Positions 25,878 through 36,680 of a stretch of 64,000 bases of DNA are shown in pieces. Each line of letters begins with the position of its first letter. Within the stretch, counting starts at the first letter, position 1. Both the position numbers and the translations under genes were made by a program. Under the pieces are notes generated by a model. The model did no database searches. It was not told the DNA's origin and worked only from the letters and a program-made list of their open reading frames with translations. Source of the DNA: Sulfurihydrogenibium sp. YO3AOP1 (GTDB lineage: Bacteria > Aquificota > Aquificia > Aquificales > Hydrogenothermaceae); NCBI RefSeq assembly GCF_000020325.1, contig NC_010730.1, positions 670,001 through 734,000 of the forward strand. The letters are read 5' to 3'.

Positions 25878-26893
25878 GAAAGCTAAAAGATATAAAGCCG
25901 TTAGAACTTAAAGATGATGTTTTATATGTAATAAATCAGTTAAAACTTCCACACGAGTTAGTATGGGAAAAGCTTGAAACCTTAGCGGACTATGAAAAAG
26001 CAATAAAAGATATGATTGTCAGAGGTGCTCCGTTAATTGGAATAGTTGGAGCATATGGATTTTATACAGGAATAAAAGAAGGCATTGATTACATTCAAGT
26101 TTATGAAAGATTAAAACAGACAAGACCAACAGCAGTAAATCTGTTTTGGGCTCTTGATAGAATGAAATCTATCTATGAAAAATACGGAAATGATTTAAAC
26201 CTGCTTTTAAAAGAGGCAAAGAGAATAGAAGTAGAAGATTACCACGCAAACAGGTCAATTGGTGGATACGGAGAGGTTTTAATTCCAAAGAAAGCAAATA
26301 TTTTAACCCACTGCAATACAGGTGCATTAGCAACTGCCGGATGGGGAACAGCTCTTGGGATCATAAGGTCAGCATTTGAAAATGACAAAGATATAACCGT
26401 TTACGTAGATGAAACAAGACCTTATCTACAAGGTTCAAGATTGACCGCTTGGGAGCTTTTGCGGGAGGGAATACCTCATTATATAATTACAGACTCATCA
26501 GCCGGCTTTTTAATGAAAAAAGGAATGATAGATGTAATCGTAGTTGGTGCCGATAGAATAACATTAAACGGTGATGTAGCAAATAAAATAGGAACTTATA
26601 GCCTTTCAATTCTTGCAAAACATCACAATATTCCATTCTATGTTGCAGCTCCAAGCTCTAGCCTTGATTTTAATTTAGAATCTGGAGATGAAATACCAAT
26701 TGAAGAAAGAAATGAAGATGAAGTAAAAAACTGTCATTGCTGTAAAGTTGCACCGCAGCAGTCGCACGCATTAAACTACTCATTTGACATAACACCTGCA
26801 GATAATATTACAGCTATAATAACAGAAAAAGGTATAATAGAAAAGCCAAATAAGGAAAAAATTTTAAAATTCTTTGGGAGAAAGTTATCGTGA
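25874..26893 (+). CDS. mtnA: S-methyl-5-thioribose-1-phosphate isomerase
   Basis: 339 residues, methionine salvage: isomerises methylthioribose 1-phosphate to methylthioribulose 1-phosphate. [17 protein letters not shown], the catalytic cysteine in [20 protein letters not shown] and Asp in [20 protein letters not shown] are diagnostic. GTG start inside the rimO stop (GTGA overlap). No other mtn genes are in the window. Confidence 0.95.
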   Translation: MRKLKDIKPLELKDDVLYVINQLKLPHELVWEKLETLADYEKAIKDMIVRGAPLIGIVGAYGFYTGIKEGIDYIQVYERLKQTRPTAVNLFWALDRMKSIYEKYGNDLNLLLKEAKRIEVEDYHANRSIGGYGEVLIPKKANILTHCNTGALATAGWGTALGIIRSAFENDKDITVYVDETRPYLQGSRLTAWELLREGIPHYIITDSSAGFLMKKGMIDVIVVGADRITLNGDVANKIGTYSLSILAKHHNIPFYVAAPSSSLDFNLESGDEIPIEERNEDEVKNCHCCKVAPQQSHALNYSFDITPADNITAIITEKGIIEKPNKEKILKFFGRKLS

Positions 26894-27882
26894 AAGTTGT
26901 AGCAATTGGTGGGGGAACTGGATTAAGCACACTTTTAAGAGGATTAAAGTATTTTGTCCCGGACATAATACAGGATTTAACAGCTATAGTTACAGTTTCT
27001 GATAATGGCGGAAGCACCGGGATTTTGAGAAAAGAGCTTAACATACCTGCTCCCGGGGATGTTAGAAACTGTATTACAGCTTTGGCTGAAGATGAGGATA
27101 TACTAACAAAAGTAATGCAGTATAGATTTGAAGAAGGGGAAGGTCTAAAAGGTCATAGCTTTGGAAATTTATTTTTGACTGTTTTGACAAAAATTACAGG
27201 AGATTTTTTAGAAGCTATAGAAATAACATCCAAAATCTTAAAAATTAAAGGTCATATAATTCCATCTACAGATTCCATGGTAAATTTGGTAGCAGAATTT
27301 ACAGATGGAAACATTATTAAAGGTGAGGTTGAAATTACCCAGTACGGTAGAAAATTAATCGCAAAGATAAAAAGAATATGGCTTGAGCCGGAGGATGTAA
27401 GAGCTCCACAAAAAGCTGTGGATAGTATATTAGATGCAGATATGATAATACTTGGACCGGGTAGCTTGTTTACAAGTATAATTCCTAACTTGCTTATAAA
27501 AGATATAAGAGATGCCATATTAAACTCAAAAGCTTTCAAGCTTTACATATGCAACGTCATGACACAGTATGGGGAAACAGATGGCTTTACAGCTTCAGAC
27601 CATGTAAAAGTACTAAACAAAATAGTAGCTGGCGATGAAGAAGCATCATTTTTAAATGCAGTACTGCTAAATACAACCATTCCACCGGATGAAGTTCTTA
27701 AAAGATATTTAAAAGAAAATTCAGAGCCTGTCGTGGCAGATGTTGGAAATCTATCAAGAATGGGGCTAACAGTTTATGCAAAAGATTTATTAGATGAAGG
27801 AAACTATGCAAGACATAGTCCTAAAAAATTAGATGCAGCAATTTTAGAAATTATAAATAATTTAAAAGTACATGCAGTTTAA
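26890..27882 (+). CDS. yvcK: YvcK/GlmR-type UDP-sugar-binding protein
   Basis: 330 residues. CofD-like Rossmann protein known to bind UDP-GlcNAc and to affect central carbon and cell-wall metabolism. [52 protein letters not shown] and [16 protein letters not shown] are family marks. GTG start overlaps mtnA by four bases; overlaps nadB by 11 bases. Whether it is regulatory here is unknown. Confidence 0.92.
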   Translation: MKVVAIGGGTGLSTLLRGLKYFVPDIIQDLTAIVTVSDNGGSTGILRKELNIPAPGDVRNCITALAEDEDILTKVMQYRFEEGEGLKGHSFGNLFLTVLTKITGDFLEAIEITSKILKIKGHIIPSTDSMVNLVAEFTDGNIIKGEVEITQYGRKLIAKIKRIWLEPEDVRAPQKAVDSILDADMIILGPGSLFTSIIPNLLIKDIRDAILNSKAFKLYICNVMTQYGETDGFTASDHVKVLNKIVAGDEEASFLNAVLLNTTIPPDEVLKRYLKENSEPVVADVGNLSRMGLTVYAKDLLDEGNYARHSPKKLDAAILEIINNLKVHAV

Positions 27883-29449
27883 TAGATATTTAACCTGTTT
27901 TAATACAAAAGAATTATCGGAAGAAAGGGTTGATACGATTATTGTTGGAACTGGACTTGCTGGCATTTCTACCGCTTATTATCTCTTGCAGCTTGGTATA
28001 AAACCACTACTCATAACAAAGAAAAAGCCGGGTATATCAAACTCTTTCTTAGCTCAGGGTGGAATAGCCGCTGCAATCTCTCCGGAAGATTCTACAGAAT
28101 TACACTATGAAGATACATTAAAAGCAGGTAAAGGCCTATGCATAGAAAGAAACGTTAGACTGCTTGTTGAAGAAGGATTAGAAAGGGTCATAGATTTAAT
28201 CAATATTGGTGTAAATTTTGATAGAGATGAAAAAGGTTTTATTAAACTTACAAGAGAAGGGGCACATTCAAGAAATAGAGTCTTACACTCAAAAGACAAA
28301 ACAGGTTACGAGATAGGAAAAACTCTGCTGTCGTATGTAAAAGATAAAGTAAACTTAGCAGATGGCCATTATTTAGAAGAGATTTTAACAGATGAAGATA
28401 GATACGTAGGAATTATCCTATCAGATGGAAATAATCAAAAAGTGATAAGGTCTAAATCTATCGTTTTAGCAACAGGTGGCTATAGTGCAATATATTTACG
28501 AAATACCTCTGCTTACAATGTGGCAGGAGATACAATCTCTGTTGCTTATAGGGCGGGCTGTGAGCTTATGGATTTAGAGTTTGTTCAGTTCCATCCAACA
28601 GCTATTTACTTAGAAGGAAAACCAGGATGGCTTATATCAGAAGCAGTAAGAGGAGAAGGTGCTATACTTGTTGATGAAAACGGGGAAAGATTTATCGATG
28701 AGCTGAAACCAAGAGACGAAGTAGCTAAGGCAATATTTAAAAAATACCAAGAAGGGCATAAAGTATTTTTAGACATAAAACCTTTATTAGAAAAAGGTAT
28801 TGACTTTAAAGAAAGATTTCCTAATGTTTATAGTATGCTAAAAGAATTTGGACTTGAAAACGAGACAAGAATATCGGTAAGTCCATCTGCCCATTATACG
28901 ATAGGTGGCATAAAAGCAGATTTAAACGGAAAAACGGATATAAAAGGACTTTTTGCAGTTGGTGAAACTTCGTCAACAGGCGTTCATGGAGCAAACAGGC
29001 TTGCAAGCAATTCACTTTTGGAGTGCATAGTATCAGGATATAAAACAGCATATACTGTGTATTTACACAATATTTATGCTAATATATTAAATGTAGATAT
29101 TAAAAATGAAACACAAACGAAAGAACAGTTAAACAAAGAAGAAAGGGCCGAAGTTTTAAAGAATATAAAAACTATCATGTGGGAAAAGGCAGGGTTAATT
29201 AGAAGCAAAGAAAGTTTAGAAAGTGCTATTTTAGACTTAGAAAATCTATATAATTCAATAGATAAATTCTGTAATGTTAGATATCTCAAAGATTTAATAA
29301 TTCTTGGAAAAGGTATATGCGAAGCAGCTTTGAAAAGAGAAGAAAGCAGAGGTGTTCATTACAGAATTGATTTTCCGGAGGAAAATGAGGAGTTTAGAAA
29401 ACATTCAATCTTAGAAAAAAATTTTAAAATAAACCATAGGAGGTTTTAG
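27872..29449 (+). CDS. nadB: L-aspartate oxidase
   Basis: 525-residue flavoprotein that oxidises aspartate to iminoaspartate for NAD synthesis. FAD-binding VDTIIVGTGLAGISTAYYLLQLG, SNSFLAQGGIAAAISPEDS, HRVLHSKDKTG-like stretch (SRNRVLHSKDKTG) and FHPTAIYLEGKPGWLISEAVRGEGA, with GETSSTGVHGANRLASNSLLE near the C-terminus. The first start lies in the yvcK end. Its last codons contain the AGGAGG of infC. Confidence 0.95.
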   Translation: MQFNRYLTCFNTKELSEERVDTIIVGTGLAGISTAYYLLQLGIKPLLITKKKPGISNSFLAQGGIAAAISPEDSTELHYEDTLKAGKGLCIERNVRLLVEEGLERVIDLINIGVNFDRDEKGFIKLTREGAHSRNRVLHSKDKTGYEIGKTLLSYVKDKVNLADGHYLEEILTDEDRYVGIILSDGNNQKVIRSKSIVLATGGYSAIYLRNTSAYNVAGDTISVAYRAGCELMDLEFVQFHPTAIYLEGKPGWLISEAVRGEGAILVDENGERFIDELKPRDEVAKAIFKKYQEGHKVFLDIKPLLEKGIDFKERFPNVYSMLKEFGLENETRISVSPSAHYTIGGIKADLNGKTDIKGLFAVGETSSTGVHGANRLASNSLLECIVSGYKTAYTVYLHNIYANILNVDIKNETQTKEQLNKEERAEVLKNIKTIMWEKAGLIRSKESLESAILDLENLYNSIDKFCNVRYLKDLIILGKGICEAALKREESRGVHYRIDFPEENEEFRKHSILEKNFKINHRRF

Positions 29450-29451
29450 TC

Positions 29452-29958
29452 ATTCAAGAGTTAAGAATTAACAATCAAATCAGAGTTAAAGAAGTAAGGC
29501 TAATTGACGACGAAGGTAAAAACTTGGGAGTAGTTCCAATTGAAGAGGCATTAAGATTAGCAAGAGAAAAAAATCTGGATTTAGTGGAAGTATCTCCAAA
29601 CGCAAATCCGCCGGTATGTAAAATCATGGATTATGGCAAGTATAAATTTGAACAGAAGAAAAAAGAAAAAGAAGCAAAGAAAAAGCAACACGTCCAGGAT
29701 GTTAAAGAAATGAAATTTAAGTTAAACATAGAAAAGCACGACTATGAAACAAAGATAAAACATATTAGAGATTTTATACAAGATGGAGATAAAGTAAGAG
29801 TTTGGATATGGTTTAGAGGCAGAGAAAACGTTCATCCAGAGCTTGGAGATAAACTTGCCCAAAGAATCATAGAAGATGTTTCTGATATAGCAGTTGTAGA
29901 AAAGCCACCGGTCAAGGAAGGTAAAAATATGATGTTTACTCTTATCCCTAAAAAGTAG
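29452..29958 (+). CDS. infC: translation initiation factor IF-3 with AUU start
   Basis: 168 residues. Binds the 30S subunit and checks start codons. With the usual ATG/GTG/TTG rule the first start would be at 29524, cutting off the conserved IQELRINNQIRVKEVRLIDDEGKNLG. In frame upstream, ATT at 29452 follows a perfect AGGAGG (29438-29443) by 8 bases, and translation from it gives the full family length. An AUU start is the known autoregulatory feature of infC: high IF-3 represses its own message. The linker KKKEKEAKKKQ and C-terminal domain are intact. The ribosome site lies inside the end of nadB, so it is coupled to it. Confidence 0.92.
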   Translation: MQELRINNQIRVKEVRLIDDEGKNLGVVPIEEALRLAREKNLDLVEVSPNANPPVCKIMDYGKYKFEQKKKEKEAKKKQHVQDVKEMKFKLNIEKHDYETKIKHIRDFIQDGDKVRVWIWFRGRENVHPELGDKLAQRIIEDVSDIAVVEKPPVKEGKNMMFTLIPKK

Positions 29959-30032
29959 TATAATATAAAGCAACGTTTTGACCGGTAGCGTAAGACTAAT
30001 TTTATTGAATCATAACCACTTTCTTCATATTT

Positions 30033-30116
30033 GCCGAAGTGGCGGAATTGGCAGACGCAGGGGACTCAAAATCCCCCGCCCGCAAGGGCGTGCGGGTTCG
30101 ACTCCCGCCTTCGGCA
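30033..30116 (+). tRNA. tRNA-Leu (CAA)
   Basis: 84-base class II tRNA. Acceptor GCCGAAG pairs with CTTCGGC, discriminator A; anticodon loop CTCAAAA between GGGGA and TCCCC gives CAA; a variable arm CGCCCGCAAGGGCG; GGTTCGACTCC T arm. No encoded CCA. It lies 74 bases after infC. Confidence 0.97.
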
Positions 30117-30183
30117 TACTATTCTGATGTTTTGAATTAACATATTGTAAATTCTTGCTTCTTTATGCAAACACAAAAAACTG

Positions 30184-30345
30184 AGAGTGTTCTAAAATTT
30201 TTGCAACTTTACCTTTTCTTGCCATCCTGAAGCCGAAGGCTGAAGGATCTCCTCTTTTAAAGAGGGTGAGAAAGTGAGAAGCGAGAGTTAAAAGCACAGA
30301 GATTCTTCACTTCGTTCAGAATGACACTGCTAAGGAGCTTTTTCA
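30184..30345. repeat. dispersed inverted repeat element
   Basis: Outer tail GAGTGTTCTAAAATTTTTGC at 30184, left arm from 30221 (GCCATCCTGAAGCCGAAGGC) and right arm ending at 30325 (CTTCGTTCAGAATGAC), with a CTCAC-type insert between. Lies between tRNA-Leu and tRNA-Lys; otherwise nothing in this gap. Confidence 0.65.
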
Positions 30346-30421
30346 GCAAGCAACAAAATGGTATCATAGTTTTCATTTTTTATTTTAAATTTTCCCACAC
30401 CGGTATGACTTATACAAAAAC

Positions 30422-30450
30422 TTGCAACAATTTTAATTTTATGCTATAAT
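30422..30450 (+). promoter_or_regulatory. promoter of tRNA-Lys/tRNA-Glu
   Basis: TTGCAA (30422-30427), 17-base spacer, TATAAT (30445-30450); start near 30457, about 19 bases before tRNA-Lys. Confidence 0.75.
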
Positions 30451-30475
30451 ATTAATCTGATTTTTGAATACGGAT

Positions 30476-30548
30476 GAGTCGCTAGCTCAGTCGGCAGAGC
30501 ACCGGTCTTTTAAACCGGTGGTCCTGGGTTCGATTCCCAGGCGACTCA
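30476..30548 (+). tRNA. tRNA-Lys (TTT)
   Basis: 73 bases. Acceptor GAGTCGC/GCGACTC with discriminator A; anticodon loop CTTTTAA between CCGGT and ACCGG gives TTT; T arm CTGGGTTCGATTCCCAG. No encoded CCA. Confidence 0.97.
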
Positions 30549-30560
30549 CTAAAAAATGAT

Positions 30561-31501
<941 letters not shown>

Positions 31502-31641
31502 GGAGTTTTTCCTTGTCTAATTAATCTATCTTAATAATTTGCAACTGGCTTTAAGGTTAACCCTATATTCTTAATAACTTCCAATACTTAAAATTCTTCA
31601 CATAACTTAGAACAGCAATACTATTATTTTTCACTTCTCAC

Positions 31642-32406
31642 TTACAACCAAAGCTTATCTTTGTATTTTTCCTTTAATTGAAGCTCATATAAAAATGCAT
31701 ATTTTAAAAATACATACATTAAAGCTGAAAAAGATATAATTAATCCTCTTTTGCCTTCCAAGAATCCACGTTTTAAGAAATAAAATTTTATAAAAATTAT
31801 GATTGGATTTAACATTAGATTATAAAACTTAAATCTTTTTCCTTCTTGATATAAAATTTCAGCCATCTTTTGGGCGTAGTCTATGGTTTTTTTAAACTGA
31901 TGGTACAGACTTTTATAAGAGTAATGATACAAATCTCCTTTAAGCCTTCCTACTTTTCCTTCGCATACGACCTTTTCATGCAGCTTTCCTTCATACTTAA
32001 AATATTCTTTCTTAAACAGCCTTATAACATACTCAGGATACCAAACATAGTCTAAATATTTTCCTAAGTAGTAAGTTCTTCTTGGAACTTCAAAGCATGT
32101 ATAACTTTCCTCTTTTATAGCATTTAATATGCTCTTTCTAAGCTCTAAGGAGACTTCTTCATCTGCATCTAAAACGAAAATCCAATCATTACTACATAAG
32201 CTTACTCCATAATTTCTTTGAGATGGAAAATCATCAAACTCTCTAAAAAAAACTTTAGCACCAAGAGTTTTTGCAATTTCTACCGTGTTATCCGTTGAAC
32301 CACTGTCTAATACGATTATCTCGTCTGCGATAGGTTTTACGCTTTCAATGGCTCTTTCTATGTTTTTTTCTTCATTTTTTGTAAGGATTAGTACAGAAAG
32401 CCCCAT
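31642..32406 (-). CDS. family 2 glycosyltransferase, probable LPS core type
   Basis: 254 residues. GT-A fold: LSVLILTKNEEKNIERAIESVKPIADEIIVLDSGSTDNT at the start and the metal-binding FVLDADEEVS motif. RRTYYLGKYLDYVWYPEYVIRLFKK and HEKVVCEGKVGRLKGDLYHYSYKS resemble the WaaE/KdtX-type core transferases. A hydrophobic C-terminal stretch suggests membrane association. Its ATG overlaps the rdgB stop by a base, making it the last gene of the yebC-ruvC-rdgB operon. Confidence 0.88.
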   Translation of the reverse strand: MGLSVLILTKNEEKNIERAIESVKPIADEIIVLDSGSTDNTVEIAKTLGAKVFFREFDDFPSQRNYGVSLCSNDWIFVLDADEEVSLELRKSILNAIKEESYTCFEVPRRTYYLGKYLDYVWYPEYVIRLFKKEYFKYEGKLHEKVVCEGKVGRLKGDLYHYSYKSLYHQFKKTIDYAQKMAEILYQEGKRFKFYNLMLNPIIIFIKFYFLKRGFLEGKRGLIISFSALMYVFLKYAFLYELQLKEKYKDKLWL

Positions 32407-33026
32407 TATAAAACCTTTTTCAAAATTTCTACAAGCTTACTTACTGCTTTTCCTCTATGACTTATTTTGTTTTTTTCTTCCGGTGTAAGCTGTGCCATTG
32501 TTTTGTTATAACCTTCCGGTATAAAGATAGGGTCGTATCCAAATCCTTGATTTCCTTCAGGCTTATAGGCAATTTGTCCTTCGCAAACTCCCTCTGTCCA
32601 AATACCATAATCAAAATTATAAAAGACAAGGGCTGTTTTATATCTTGCTTTTCTGTTTGTTTGATTTTCAAGAAGTCTTAAAAGTTTTAAGTTATTCTTC
32701 TCATCTTTTGATAGATTTTCTGGAATTTCTTTTAAAACCTCTTTCCCAAATTCAATATCAAAAAATCTTGCTGAATATATACCGGGCAGTCCGTTTAAAG
32801 CATCCACTTCAAGTCCTGAATCTTCTGCAATAACCGGTAATTTATAAAATTTTGCGTAAGATGTTGCTTTTTTGATTGCATTTTCAAGAAATGTTTCTTT
32901 GTCTTCTTCTACTTCAAGTTTTTTATCCATATCTTTTAAAGATAAAATTTCTATATCTAAATCTTTTAAAAGTTGTCTTAACTCTCTGACTTTGCCTTCA
33001 TTTGTTGTTGCCAGTAGGATTTTCAA
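32406..33026 (-). CDS. rdgB: XTP/dITP pyrophosphatase RdgB (HAM1 family)
   Basis: Cleaves deaminated purine nucleotides (ITP, dITP, XTP) to monophosphates. [40 protein letters not shown] and [39 protein letters not shown] are diagnostic. The frame is open to 33080, but the TTG at 33026 with AAAGAGG upstream gives the classic MKILLATTN start and about 206 residues. It overlaps the end of the small secreted protein gene by 29 bases. Confidence 0.92.
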
Positions 33027-33327
33027 TTTTCTTAACCTCTTTGGAAATAGTTTTCGTACAAAACGTTTCAGAAAATTCATCTTTATTTAATTTTCTTACA
33101 TTTGCTTTTTTATTTAAGCATGCAGATTTGCAGATGCTCGCAAGTTTTTCTGCCACCGGTTTAGATAATCCTGTAGATAAAGCCAAGCTTAAGGTTGAAT
33201 TGTAGCCATCATCACAGTTGTTGATATCAAAACAGCTGTCATAGACGTTAAACATTCCTTCGCAGGTTTGACTATAAGATACAGAAAAGCCAAGAAAAAT
33301 TAAAAATAAGCCAAATAAAAATTTCAT
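32998..33327 (-). CDS. small secreted cysteine-rich protein, unknown function
   Basis: 109 residues. The start [20 protein letters not shown] is a clear signal peptide, with cleavage likely after SYS. The mature part has six to seven cysteines ([30 protein letters not shown]), suggesting disulfides and a periplasmic location. I recognise no family. GGAG precedes the ATG. It sits between ruvC and rdgB with a 29-base overlap into rdgB, so it is a real member of this operon; the overlap may couple its translation to rdgB. Confidence 0.75.
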
Positions 33328-33329
33328 CT

Positions 33330-33794
33330 TTAAACTCCAACTTTATTCAACATATAGCAATGTAAAATGGCAAATGCATCTGCAATGTCGTAATCTTTTA
33401 TATTTAGATTAAAAATTTTATTGACCATTTCTAAAACCTCTTCTTTGCCAGACCTTCCGTATCCTGTTATACTGATTTTAACTTCAGCCGGGCTAAACTC
33501 TTCTACTTTTATATTATAATTTTGTGCCAGTAACAGTATTACGCCCCTAACCTCTCCAAGCTTTATAAGTGTTTGGGCGTTTATGCTGTAAAAAGGTGTT
33601 TCAAGAATTATTTTTTCAATAGTATACTTTAAAATTTTTTCTTCAAGAGCTTGGTATAATTTTTTTAAAGGCTGTTTTTCTTTTTTTAATTCGATCAATC
33701 CATAATCAAGGGACAAGGCTTCGTCTTTTTCAAGCTTTGCAATAACATATCCAGTCTTACTGCTAGAAGGGTCTATTGATAATATTCTTTCCAT
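33330..33794 (-). CDS. ruvC: Holliday junction resolvase RuvC
   Basis: 154 residues. RNase H-fold endonuclease resolving Holliday junctions with RuvAB. Acidic residues appear in ILSIDPSSSKTGYVI (Asp7), IILETPFYSINAQTLIKLGEVRGVI (Glu) and NIKDYDIADAFAILHCY (Asp pair). Slightly short but complete. Start overlaps the yebC stop (TAATG), the yebC-ruvC order common in bacteria. Confidence 0.94.
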   Translation of the reverse strand: MERILSIDPSSSKTGYVIAKLEKDEALSLDYGLIELKKEKQPLKKLYQALEEKILKYTIEKIILETPFYSINAQTLIKLGEVRGVILLLAQNYNIKVEEFSPAEVKISITGYGRSGKEEVLEMVNKIFNLNIKDYDIADAFAILHCYMLNKVGV

Positions 33795-34549
33795 TAGCCT
33801 TCTAATTTTTCAAGTATAGATTCTGGAATATCAAAGTTTGCATAAACTTTTTGAACATCATCATTATCTTCAAGAGCATCTAAAAGCTTCATAAGTTTTG
33901 TTGCCGTCTCTTCGTCAGTTATTTGGACAGTGGTAGTTGGTATTTTTGTAAGCTCTGCTTTTGCTATCTCTACACCCATTTTTTCTAAGTTTTCTCTGAC
34001 TTTATACAATTCTGATGGAGCTGTTCTTATCTCGTAGTATTCTGGGTCATCCATGATTACATCTTCCGCACCTGCTTCAATAGCTTTTTCGAATATTTCA
34101 TCCTCTGAGTATTTATCTTTTGGAACGTTTATTATGCCTTTATCTTCAAATGAGAAAGATACACAACCGGAGGAGCCAAGATTACCGCCGTATTTAGAAA
34201 AAATATGTCTTATTTCTGCTGTTGTTCTGTTTCTGTTGTCAGTTGTTGCCTCTACAACAATAGCAACACCACCGGGTCCATAGCCTTCATACTGAACCTC
34301 TTCGTAATTAACACCTTCAAGCTCACCTGTTCCTCTTTTTATTGCCCTTTCAACATTTTCCATAGGCATGTTTACTTCTTTAGCTTTTTCTATAGCGATT
34401 CTTAATCTTGGATTGGCTTCTGGGTCTCCACCACCAAGTCTTGCTGCAATGGTAATCTCTTTAATAACTTTTGTGAACATTCTTCCTTTTATAGCATCAG
34501 CTTTAGCTTTCTTGTTTTTAATGTTATGCCATCTGCTATGTCCAGCCAT
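33794..34549 (-). CDS. yebC: YebC/PmpR-family protein
   Basis: 251 residues. [50 protein letters not shown] is the hallmark start; the family includes DNA-binding regulators and, for some members, factors relieving ribosome stalling. [23 protein letters not shown] is also conserved. GGAGG lies just upstream. First gene of the ruvC-rdgB operon. Confidence 0.95.
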   Translation of the reverse strand: MAGHSRWHNIKNKKAKADAIKGRMFTKVIKEITIAARLGGGDPEANPRLRIAIEKAKEVNMPMENVERAIKRGTGELEGVNYEEVQYEGYGPGGVAIVVEATTDNRNRTTAEIRHIFSKYGGNLGSSGCVSFSFEDKGIINVPKDKYSEDEIFEKAIEAGAEDVIMDDPEYYEIRTAPSELYKVRENLEKMGVEIAKAELTKIPTTTVQITDEETATKLMKLLDALEDNDDVQKVYANFDIPESILEKLEG

Positions 34550-34853
34550 TTAAAAAGCCTCCTTTCTAATAAGATTTAAAACTATTATATTATAATACCT
34601 TGAATGATAAATCGGCAGACTTTATTAATTTTAAGCAGGAGATTTTCAGGATTAAAATCATCAGGGTATGTAATAGGCGACGTGTGATGTGTACTGGCAA
34701 TTCATGAATTGCCTCAACATTCATCAACCCTCACTTTCTCACTTTTTGCAGCCAAGCAGAGGATCTCATAATCTCTTAAATTTCTAACCCGATGTATAGT
34801 ATAGTATATTAAAAAGATCTGATTTTTTACACAAAGAATACTTGAGTTTTTAC
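34550..34853. other. divergent intergenic region with palindrome
   Basis: Separates yebC from the endonuclease gene. An 18-base perfect palindrome with the CAACATTCATCAACC flank is at 34696-34713, and degenerate CTCACTTTCTCAC sequence follows. No gene. Confidence 0.5.
34696..34713. repeat. perfect 18-bp palindrome (TTCATGAA family)
   Basis: GGCAATTCATGAATTGCC, flanked on the right by TCAACATTCATCAACCC, as in the copy at 13166. Confidence 0.75.
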
Positions 34854-35474
34854 ATGACTTTAAAAGATGTGTATAATAAGCTTTTTGAGAAGTACGGATA
34901 TCAAAATTGGTGGCCTGTTCATGAAGGACAAAATAGCATTGTAGAAATAACCTTTGGAGCTGTTTTGACGCAAAACACTTCTTGGAAAAATGTTGAAAAG
35001 GCTATAGAAAATCTAATAAAACATAACATGCTGAATTTTGAAAAAGTCTACTGCTCAGATATAGAATTTTTAAAAGAACTAATAAGACCGGCCGGATTCT
35101 ATAATCAAAAAGCAAAAACATTAAAATCTGTATCAAAACTATTTTTAGAAAAACCTCACAAAGACATTACTAGAGAAGATTTATTAAGCATTAAAGGAGT
35201 AGGAAAAGAAACGGCTGATTCAATACTACTTTATGCACTCAACAAACCATACTTTGTGATAGATGCTTACACAAAAAGATTTTTAAAAAGACTTAGCTTA
35301 GTGAGTGATAAAATAGATTATGATAGTTTGCAAAGTTTTATAACACAAAATATAGAAATGGACTTAGAGATTTACAAAGAATTTCATGCTCTAATAGTAA
35401 AACATTGCAAAGAATTATGCACTAAAAAGCCGAAATGTGAAGTTTGTTTTTTCAAATGCGAAAGGTTATCTTAA
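34854..35474 (+). CDS. endonuclease III-family DNA glycosylase
   Basis: About 206 residues. HhH-GPD base-excision enzyme: GAVLTQNTSWKNVEKAIENL, the helix-hairpin-helix LLSIKGVGKETADSILLYAL and the catalytic Asp in FVIDAYTKRFLKRL. The end CKELCTKKPKCEVCFFKC can bind an iron-sulfur cluster. LTQNTSWKNV is close to MagIII-type 3-methyladenine glycosylases, while the cluster points to endonuclease III; I leave the substrate open. No catalytic Lys of Nth is evident at the HhH (it reads GVGKETAD). ATG at 34854 is preferred over a TTG 12 bases upstream; no strong ribosome site for either. Confidence 0.85.
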   Translation: MTLKDVYNKLFEKYGYQNWWPVHEGQNSIVEITFGAVLTQNTSWKNVEKAIENLIKHNMLNFEKVYCSDIEFLKELIRPAGFYNQKAKTLKSVSKLFLEKPHKDITREDLLSIKGVGKETADSILLYALNKPYFVIDAYTKRFLKRLSLVSDKIDYDSLQSFITQNIEMDLEIYKEFHALIVKHCKELCTKKPKCEVCFFKCERLS

Positions 35475-35666
35475 AAATTTTCCGATAATATATTATCATG
35501 TAATGCTATTAAAAATATCTATCATCTCTTATTTACTCGTTTTTCTAAAGGTCAACCCTATACCAAACTCTTTGGATATTTCCGCTAAATGAATCCTGAT
35601 TTTCCCGCTCAATTTTTATTAAAAAAGTTATAATATTTAATTAATTTTAATATTTTGGAGGATTAG

Positions 35667-36680
35667 ATGAAATCGTATAACGTTGCTATACTTGGAGCCA
35701 CAGGAGCTGTTGGTCAAACAATGATAAAGGTTTTGGAAGAAAGAAATTTTCCGGTAAATGAAATAAAATTCCTTGCATCTGAAAGGTCTGCCGGTAAAGA
35801 AGTTGAATATTATGGAATGAAGTATAAAGTTGAGGCTGTTTGTGAAGAGGCTTTTGAGAATGTAGACATCGCATTATTTTCTGCCGGTGGTGAAAGAAGT
35901 AAAAAATGGGTACCCATCGCAGCAAGTAAAGGAGCTGTTGTTATAGATAATAGCTCTGCTTTTAGAATGGACCCGGAGGTTCCATTGGTTGTTCCGGAAG
36001 TTAATCCGGAGGATGTAAAATGGCATAAAGGAATTATTGCAAATCCTAACTGTTCTACAATACAAATGGTTGTTGCGCTATATCCAATTCATAAAGTAAA
36101 GAAAATAAAAAGAATCATTGTAGCAACATACCAGGCAGTTTCTGGAGCAGGAGCAACTGCAATAGAGGATTTAGAGCTTGAAACAAAAGCAGTTATGGAA
36201 GGAAAATACTTTTATCCAAGGGCATTACCACATCACATAGCATTTAACGTTATACCGAGAATTGATAACTTTGAACCAAACGGCTACACAAAAGAAGAGT
36301 TAAAAATGATCAATGAAACAAGAAAGATTATGCATGAACCGGATATTAAAGTATCTCCAACTTGCGTTAGAGTGCCTGTATACGTAGGACATAGTGAAGC
36401 TGTAACAATCGAGACTCAAGAGCCTATCACTGCTGAAGAGGCAAGAGAGATATTAAAAAATGCACCGGGAGTTGTTGTAGAAGATGACCCATTTAACAAT
36501 GTTTATCCAACTCCGATAGAGGTAGCAGGTAAAGATGATGTATTTGTAGGAAGAATAAGAAAAGACCTTGGATTTGAAAATGGTTTATCTATGTGGATAG
36601 TTGGAGATAACTTAAGAAAAGGTGCAGCAACTAACGCAGTTCAAATAGCAGAATTATTGGTAAAATATGAACTACTCTAA
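35667..36680 (+). CDS. asd: aspartate-semialdehyde dehydrogenase
   Basis: 337 residues. Reduces aspartyl phosphate to the semialdehyde for lysine, threonine and methionine synthesis. NADP-binding ILGATGAVGQTMIKVLEERNFPV, active-site Cys in IIANPNCSTIQMV, and SPTCVRVPVYVGHSEAV with the base His. TTTTGGAGGATTAG gives a strong ribosome site. The stop overlaps dgt by 14 bases. Confidence 0.96.
   Translation: MKSYNVAILGATGAVGQTMIKVLEERNFPVNEIKFLASERSAGKEVEYYGMKYKVEAVCEEAFENVDIALFSAGGERSKKWVPIAASKGAVVIDNSSAFRMDPEVPLVVPEVNPEDVKWHKGIIANPNCSTIQMVVALYPIHKVKKIKRIIVATYQAVSGAGATAIEDLELETKAVMEGKYFYPRALPHHIAFNVIPRIDNFEPNGYTKEELKMINETRKIMHEPDIKVSPTCVRVPVYVGHSEAVTIETQEPITAEEAREILKNAPGVVVEDDPFNNVYPTPIEVAGKDDVFVGRIRKDLGFENGLSMWIVGDNLRKGAATNAVQIAELLVKYELL

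Noticed and set aside
29436-29454. Possible self-target of spacer 2 at the infC ribosome site
   Set aside because: Only ATAGGAGGTTTTAG (14 bases) matches the reversed spacer; the match is mainly a Shine-Dalgarno and stops before the start codon.
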